Shown here: positions 57,025 through 64,000 of the stretch, piece after piece
How positions within the stretch are numbered: position 1 is the first letter of the stretch
How the letters are laid out: each line of letters opens with the position of its first letter
From: Fulvia fulva
Taxonomy: Eukaryota > Ascomycota > Dothideomycetes > Mycosphaerellales > Mycosphaerellaceae
Assembly (NCBI RefSeq): GCF_020509005.1
Contig: NC_063024.1
Coordinates: 930,001-994,000, forward strand
Direction of reading: 5' to 3'
Length of the DNA stretch: 64,000 bases
Position numbers and translations under genes: made by a program
The notes under the pieces: model-generated
The model's input: the letters and a program-made list of their open reading frames with translations, nothing else
Told to the model about the DNA's origin: nothing
The model's database searches: none

Positions 57025-57789
57025 GAGACACTGGTCACGCTATCGATTACGAAAATGGTTTGCAGGTGCTCACGGCTGGTAAATGTGCTCAGTCGAACGA
57101 AAGAGCATGCTCAGATACCTCGTACCATCCTCTGAGTGGACAATTTCGTGGCTACTATTCGAAGACCTTGCTGTCGGACTCCGATACAGCAGCGAGCATC
57201 CACGAGTCATTTGACGGGAGACAATCAAATTCTGACGAGCACAGATCTGGAAAGCGCTAAGCTCAATCGAAAGTGGCACACGGATCAGCCTGCAGGCACG
57301 ACGGCCGTCTTCTTCACTTCATCTCATCAACGTTCACTTCACTCCAGCTGGCACGGCTCAGTGACAATGGCCTCACATCACTATCTTATCACAGTATCAC
57401 ATGAGCCATCTCGCTGCCTCAGTCGTATGCCGTGGCCTGTCGAGCCACATGATCGCCAACGAGCTCCGTGCTCGCGAGGCCTCTAACGCTGGGGTCAGGC
57501 GCCATCATAAGCATACTGCACTTAATCTAATGCCTTGTTTGCTCACAAGCAACATGTATATTCAACTTCAGTGCCTGGGGGAAGAAGGTGAGGTCTTCAT
57601 GACATGAACCTTGTCAAACGATCGAGCCTATCGTACCACCCATATCTGCTGACCAAACTCAATCTACAACGGCGGCGGGGCTTCACCATCTTATTCTGCC
57701 TCACTGCCACTTTCACATCACCCAACTACCAGTGGTCGAAGAGACACACCACTGACACCGACTCCCCTCTCTTCGCCATCACCGACAAC
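57025..57789. other. Intergenic, no gene recognised
   Basis: Short frames only. The open frame upstream of 57790 (from 57604) is in phase with the next gene but looks like untranslated leader. Confidence 0.5.
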
Positions 57790-60010
57790 ATGGCGGGTGG
57801 CGACGGGCATCGTCGAGCTCCACTGAGGTGGACCTACGATATGAGGCTAACCCTGCACATCCTCACACTCAAAAGAGATATGCCGTGGAGCGTCCGTACA
57901 GAGATCTTCGATACTATACATGCTGAGCACATCGAAGCTTGCGGCGTCACAAGACCAATCCGCCAAAGGTCGTTGCAAGCACAATGCGCAGCCACTGAAA
58001 AGAGAAAATGCAAGGACTGGAAAAAGATTCTCGCATCTCATCAGACACCGCAGCAGCTGGTCAAGGTCCGTGAGCTTACTGCACAAGTGGAGACAATCGC
58101 TGCATCGGCGATCACCACTCCTGGCGAATGTGCAGTCGGACCCTCTGCTGGAGAGCGGAAGTCAGAAGCAAGGGAGGCAAGTACAGATGCTCCTGTATCG
58201 AGACGCCAAACGTCTCAGTCCAAGCGCGCCATCACGCCTACTCCTGCCCGAGGACTTGCAGATCTCAACGTCCGACCAACATGTCATTATCGTCACGGTC
58301 GACTCACCACGCCCACTCCAAGCGATGAAGTTCCACTCAGTGAAAGAACACCCATAGCGTTCTGGGATCCCAAACTTACACCGCAGACGGCAGAGAAAAG
58401 GACATGCCCACCAAAGCGACAACAAACCGCAATCACCGCCGGGAGTTTCGAACTGTCCGACGATGAGATAGTCGTGGGCGATATACGACCAAAGCGCCGA
58501 CGCGTAGTGATATCTCAACCGCCCTTACTGCGAAAGAGTGAGGTGAACCTGGGAGGAGCAGACATCGTCCGGCTAGGAGCCAGTACGATTATGCAGCCTC
58601 TGACTCCGCCCCTTACACCCAGGAGAAACGCGCGCAAATACTTGCCAAAATCACCATACCACAGGCCAGAAGATGTGACGCTGGGGTCTGCTGCCCTACA
58701 GCTGACAGAAAGGGAGCATGCAATCACCAGAGAGCCTATGATTCCAGTGACGAAAGAGAAGGCGCATCCACCGATGCCGGCACTCTGCTATCGGTAATAT
58801 CTATCAGCTCTCACTCTAACTGTGCTAACAGGAAGTAGATACTGGCCGGCAGAGCCCAATCAACTACGTAATCGAGAGACGGGCTTTCTTGCGCGGAAAT
58901 TCGCAAGATGTGTTCCTATGTACCAGCCCCCGCCCCAAGCCGAGAACGTTGACTGGGTCGATATATGGGACCATATCAATCGTGAGTCGTGGCTTCGCTA
59001 TGTCTGTCAGATGGACCGCTTACCATGAAACAGGAAATGAGATACCAACACCTTTTGTCTCGGTTTCGACGGCGTTCTGGTGGATTATTCGTCTGGCCCT
59101 CAAAGACGTCAAGCAAGGAATCAGGAATGGCATGATTAGCATAATCGACACGACCCGCATGGATCGATTGTCGATCTTTCATGCGCCACCATACCATGCT
59201 CAGACCAAGAAGAAGTACGTCTACCCTGATGGTGCACAAAGATACCCGGGCACGCATGAGTATCTGGTCTGGCGAGGTGTGTACCGCCTCAACAATTGTT
59301 TCATGCTCGTCTAACGTGCTTTAGAAATATCTGGCGATGCAATCATCAAAACACTCAAGGTGTCCGACATCCTGCGCTTCGCCACTATCAATCCGATCAT
59401 TGGCGAAGCATTGTCATTCGATCTACTCCCTCAGCGAGGGGCATTCGAAACTAGGATTCTATCAGAGTTGCGAGCCCGTAACGTCCAGCTGAACTCCGCT
59501 ATCATCTCTGGTATGGCGAGATTAGCAGCCCTCCTAGGCCTTGGCCTGTCTGACACGGATAAACTGTCCAATATCGTCTCAGACATCATACAAGGATGGG
59601 CTATCCAGCTACAACCTCTTACATCTCCAGAGTGGGCAAAATATGCCACCACCTTCGCGATACAATTGTGTCAAAGCACAGGCGGTGAGCTAAGTCTGCA
59701 TCACCAGGAAGCAAAACTCGGGTTCCTTGACGGCGTTCGATGGGGGTCATCAAAGCACTGGAATACTCGTCACAGCGCTGAACGTATGCGTCTTATGCAG
59801 AAACAGGCTAGAATGATTGGAGTCGACGACCCTGTCAAAATCTTGACAGACGAGCTTGATGCAGCCAAGGTTCAATTGAGGATGCTTGGCAGGCAGCAAG
59901 CTCGTCTTTTGCGAGGCAGCTCGGGGCACGAGAACGGGCGTAGGGATGTGCATGAAGATAATGGCGATGATGGTGATCAGGAGATCATGTACGAGGACAT
60001 GGAGGACTAA
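57790..60010 (+). CDS. Four-exon fungal protein with DUF7587/ART-like core
   Basis: Exons 57790-58793, 58836-58981, 59034-59276 and 59325-60010 join in frame to about 692 aa. The N-terminus resembles a SANT/Myb-like module (LRWTYDMRLTLHILTLKRDM, followed by a basic KRKCKDWKKIL helix). A long Pro/Arg/Ser-rich linker has PKRRR that may act as a nuclear signal. The core spans exons 2-4: RYWPAEPNQLRNRETGFLAR, PFVSVSTAFWWIIRLAL, GMISIIDTTRM, and THEYLVWREISGDAII. The order of an early Arg, a S-x-S-T strand and a late Glu recalls the R-S-E layout of ADP-ribosyltransferase folds. The C-terminal helical region ends in an acidic tail. Intron 1 needs the acceptor ending AAG at 58835 to avoid a stop. 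Function unknown. Confidence 0.65.
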
Positions 60011-60179
60011 GGTGATGCCCGAAGTATTCGTCTGTTGAATCGAGGTGAAAGGCTCGACTCGACATCCTCTAGGTGGACGGTGGGCTGGCATGAGGACATT
60101 TGTAAATTGACAGACTGTAATTGGCAATGATTATAGACATCGCTGTGTTCCACGGAAACAAGAATACATCAAGGAATCA

Positions 60180-63100
60180 TCAGGAAACCGTGGGTTCCTT
60201 TCTCTGTGATCTGTGATCTATGCTTGACCAAAAACGACAGTTAGTGAGGTCGTTCACCCTCTCCAATACAGCAACACCTCTAACTCCAAGACTTCGCAAC
60301 ACTGTGGCCCACCGGCGCTCGTCAAACCATCGCTTACAACCCAGCAGCCCCAATAGCAAAAGCAAATTATCCTTTCCATGATCCGGGCTCAAAATATCGC
60401 CATCCGTGCCAAATCCATTCAAACAGCTCGTATCATCCGCATTACACCCATGTTGTCCGTTGATCAGTGCATTGCACGCATTCCTGTAGTAGTACGCCTG
60501 AATCTTCACCCCCTTCTGGTTATTGCCACTGTTGTTGACTTTCATAGATCGGAAACCCTGATCAGATCCAAAGTCGGTGTTGCAAGAGGTGAAATCGACA
60601 CAGACGGACTTGATCTTGGTACCGCAGTTCGCATCGGAGAGGACATCGATGCAGGTACCGTCGCAGCTGGTGGTCGTGGGCGCTGCTGAAGGTGAGATGA
60701 AGGTTGTTGGAAGTGAAGAACATCATCCCTCAATTCGACCAAAGGCGTTCCTCATGTTGTCTCCAGTAGACCCATCTCGAATTCCTCCTGCGTCGCTTGC
60801 GCAAGTTTCTCCGGGTCGTTAGCCAGCTCCGCCCCAGGAGAGCCACAAGGCGCATCCTTCACCTTGTACCACATCGTCGGTGTATCGTGCGTGATGTCGA
60901 AATCATACCAAAATCGAATCTCTTCGACGCACTTATGGCCCAAAGTCGCTCTGTTCTGACTCAAAAGCTGGGCTATGCCCTTGCCGTTCGGGATCGCCAG
61001 GAGGGCGTTATATGCTTTGGTGTTGAAAACGATTGTAAGGCCTGGGAAGGCCGGATAGTTGGCGGGGTTAGTTGTGTCATCGTTGAGGTCGAAGATAGTG
61101 TGCCTGATGGCGTTGACGACTTGTTTGGCCTGTTTATTGTAGACTTCGAGCTGGATGACATTTTGTAGAGGGTCGTTGCAGAAGAGGTCGGAGTATTGTA
61201 GAAACGTGAGATCGGACCAGTGTTCGAGAGGAGGGTATGGTCCGTGATTTGGTGGGTTCTGCTTCGGACCACTGCTCGCGGGGCTTTTGATATTCTGGGC
61301 GACTATTTTCTGCCATGCTTGGCCCCAGGACTCCAGATATGCCCTTCTCTCCGTAAGCAAACGATGTGACCTCTTTGGTATGTTTCCATGTTATGGACCA
61401 CATCGATATCTTGGATAGATCTTTGCCATAGATGTCCTTGAATACTGGAACTGTTGCGGGAAGCATAGCAGCAGCGGAACTTTGCATACTGCTCTCCAGT
61501 GTCCAACCCCATTTAGCTGTCTTCTCTTGCAGTTGACCATACTGGTAGACGCCATGCTCCCAGTACTTCGGATCATTACTGTCAAGCGCCACAGCCCATG
61601 CACCACCAGCCTTACTCAGTGTGGTCAGAAGCTTCATGTCGTCCTCGGGGGTCGATGGCGCACTGATGTAAGCAGGATCGACGCGCTTTCCAAGTCTTCC
61701 GGGGTCAGACTGCAAGTCGTTGTTACTTCGCTTGGCAGGCCCTGCTGGACCACGAGGTGGCCCACAAGGCGTCACTTTGATCCTGTACCAGATCGTTGTA
61801 TTCTCCATGCCAGTATCCCACCACACCCTGATCTCCCAAACACATAGCGGCCGAAGTTCATCCCGATGCGTGCTTAGCATGAGAGCGATACTTCTTCCAA
61901 CTGGTACAGCTAGCAGAGCAAAGAAAGCCTTCGATCCATAGTCAAGCTGAAGGCCCGGAAACTGTGGGTAATCTGTCAGAATGGGTTCGTCCCTAAGGTT
62001 GTAGTCGATATGCCGAATCGCATCGACCGCCTCCTTCGTTTCGAGATTGTACACGTTTTGTTGGATGATAGCTTGCAAAGGTCGCATTGGGAACATTGAC
62101 ATATACTGCAAGAAAGTGATGTCAGACCAGAACTGTAGTGCTGGAATATTATCCGCATTGTTCAAGTCGATTCCACTAGAGATACCTCGTTGTTTCGGGC
62201 TCTCATTACTCAGGCCGATAATCGTACCGGGGAGGTAAGCATTGGAGTACTCTGCCATCGTCGGTTGAAGGGGCCCTGTAGAAGACGTGACTTGTCTGTC
62301 ATGTTTCCACGTAATCTTTCGCACCGCGATGTGTTCTTGTTGTTGCTTGTAGATGAAATTCAAGGCTCGGCCGGAAGGTACGAAGTTGGAGGCTGCAACA
62401 ACTTCGTCCACGGTGCGTGTCCAGCCCCAGTACGCGGTCGCTTCCTCAACTGACCCGCCTTGAACACGGCGTTACACCAAAGGTCTGGGTTGGTATCGTC
62501 GAGATCGAGAGCCCATCCCCCTCCTTTGGCGCTTAATGTGTCTAGTGCTTTCTGTTCGTCGTTTACTGTTGGAGGTGCAGCGTCACTCGCACCCGCACTC
62601 TCAATATCACTAAGCGTTACACCCTCAGACCGCTTCGAACGTCGTGATTCTTGAGGAGAAGGTCCACATGGCGCACTCTTGATGCGGAACCAGATATGTG
62701 AAGAGTCCTTATCAGGACCATACCATATCCTAATCTCCTGAACACAACGATGTCCAAGATCATCCCTGTGTTGCAGCAGCATATTCGCAACTCCCTTACC
62801 ACCAGCTGTCCCGAGTGTAGCATTGGAGTCCCGCTGGCCCCAATACAGCACGATTGCGTTCGGTGTCTGAGGGTAGTTCATGGCATTGGAGCGGTCGTCG
62901 CTAAGTCGTCTGGATTGTCGGATAGCTTCAACGACGAGGGCCGTATCATCCTCAACGACTGCCATACGAACGACGTTCTTCAAGCGGTTCTGCGGATAAA
63001 GCTGTGTATATTGAATGAAAGCGATATCGGACCAGAATTGTAGCTCAGGGGGCCGAGCGCCGTCCCTCATTACGTTTGAAGGACTCACGGTCTCAACAGC

Positions 63101-64000
63101 GACGACGAGCCCTCTCGCGTAGAGTCCGGAAACGACAGCTACCTGGGCGTCTCCATCATCAGGGTCGGGGTCAAATTGCCACGTCCGTATTGCTAATGGC
63201 CCGCCATTCTGTATGTCCATCATGGCGAGAGCTGGACCCAGCGGCGGGTTACAGAATGGCGTCGATTGAGGTTCGCCTTGAAAGCACCAACCTGACCGCG
63301 CAGTGGCAGCTTCCAGCTGGCCCGCTCTAAATCGCGATGGCTGCGAGAAGTGGTAATGCACACTGTTAAGCTCGTAGCTATACGCTTCACCTGCCTGTCG
63401 GAATCTTGACAGGATAGCGTCTTCTTCGTTGGTGCTTTGTCCATTGTCAGCTCGCTTTGCATATCCATGACGAACCAAGCTAGGCCTCTGAGGCTGTGTA
63501 AAGCTCCCGATCGCATTTTCAGCAGTGAGCTGCGGCTTCGCAAGGCTGAGATCAGGTTGGTCTGGTACCTTCGGTGTATGCTTCGACGATGAAGTCTGCT
63601 TGCTCGACCCAGCGAGCGCCGCTCCACAAGGTGCCTGGCCTATTTCATACCACAGATAGGGAGAAGTGAGTCGCCACCACAAGTGAATCTCCTTGACGCA
63701 CTTATCGCCGAGAATGTCGCGCTGCTGCGCGAGGAGGTAGGCAACACTCTTGCCATGGGGAATACCCAGTAAAGCGTAGTATGGTTCCTGCCCCGGCAAG
63801 AACGACAGTTGGCCTGGTAATCTCACCTTCTGCGTTTCGATCTTTGCGGAGGAAGTTTGGACGATCTGCTTGATGACAGCTCTGCTTCGTTCCTCCGTAA
63901 TGACCCTACGCACCACTGCTTGTAGTTCTGTCGTGCGGAAGAAGTCCATATACAAAATGGCAGCGACCTGTGACCAGTGTTGCAGCTTTGGTAGTGGACC
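60180..64000 (-). pseudogene. Partial gene with at least four killer-toxin-chitinase-like C-terminal repeats, frame-broken
   Basis: The 5' end lies beyond 64000. A unit of about 910 bp recurs, with its best-kept half starting near 63985, 63048, 62140 and 61230: L(Q/E)(F/H)WSDxxFLQY, later AIR, YPxxPG, ALLxxPxGKxIAxLL, LGxxCVxEIRxWY, and an end at IKxxPCG. Between these halves lies a second conserved part with GGGWALDLDDTNPDLW and AGQL. I know similar segments from the C-terminal region of killer-toxin-like (subgroup C) GH18 chitinases, so a chitinase domain may lie outside the window. Single-base breaks are needed near 62440 and near 61280. Downstream (60400-60680) a Cys-rich end in another frame has CDGTCIDVLSDANCG, YYYRNACNALINGQHGC and LNGFGTDGDI. 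No signal peptide can be seen because the start is missing. Confidence 0.65.

Overview
The window looks like nuclear DNA of a filamentous ascomycete, most likely a Dothideomycete. Genes carry short introns (about 50-65 bp, GT-AG), are well spaced on both strands, and belong to families typical of that group (Atg29, fungal annexin, HsbA, heme-thiolate peroxygenase, AflR-type regulator, killer-toxin-chitinase-like domains). No rRNA, tRNA, CRISPR array or bacterial-style operon was seen. All gene models and splice sites were read by eye from the sequence.

Layout. 0.5-4.1 kb: a secreted cysteine-rich repeat protein of about 1127 aa (minus). 5.6-13 kb: a conserved block with Atg29 and the divergent ribosomal genes eL21 and uS4, surrounded by three BTB/POZ paralogues that share a C-terminal Cys/His motif; the third has a one-base frame break. 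13.5-15.5 kb: an F-box-like protein and a small hypothetical protein. 16-25.3 kb: a cell-wall polysaccharide locus holding an intact nucleotide-sugar dehydrogenase (minus), a GT2 chitin-synthase-like gene with two in-frame TAG codons, and a GH18 chitinase with frame breaks. 25.4-26.6 kb: a hairpin-rich repeat block next to a decayed reading frame with three TAG codons. 27-28.7 kb: a versicolorin/naphthol-reductase-type SDR and a tiny secreted peptide. 30-43 kb: peroxygenase, a membrane-anchored cysteine-rich protein, GST, annexin, HsbA, a small hypothetical protein and an RBR-type E3 ligase. 43.8-47.5 kb: gene-poor, with one MITE. 47.6-57 kb: an AflS-like O-methyltransferase-fold gene (minus) divergent from an AflR-like Zn2Cys6 regulator (plus), followed by a cytochrome P450. 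57.8-60 kb: a four-exon gene with a DUF7587/ADP-ribosyltransferase-like core. 60.2-64 kb: a gene running off the right edge, built of at least four roughly 300-aa repeats like the C-terminal region of killer-toxin-like chitinases.

How it fits together. Two pathway fragments stand out. The dehydrogenase, GT2 synthase and chitinase look like a modified-chitin or aminouronate polymer cluster in decay. The SDR, the AflS/AflR-like pair and the P450 resemble the scattered pieces of fungal anthraquinone/dothistromin-type polyketide pathways, but no polyketide synthase lies in the window. The housekeeping genes (eL21, uS4, Atg29, annexin) read without breaks, while several accessory genes carry single-base breaks or TAG stops. 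Either accessory regions are decaying or part of the assembly has indel errors; raw reads would decide.
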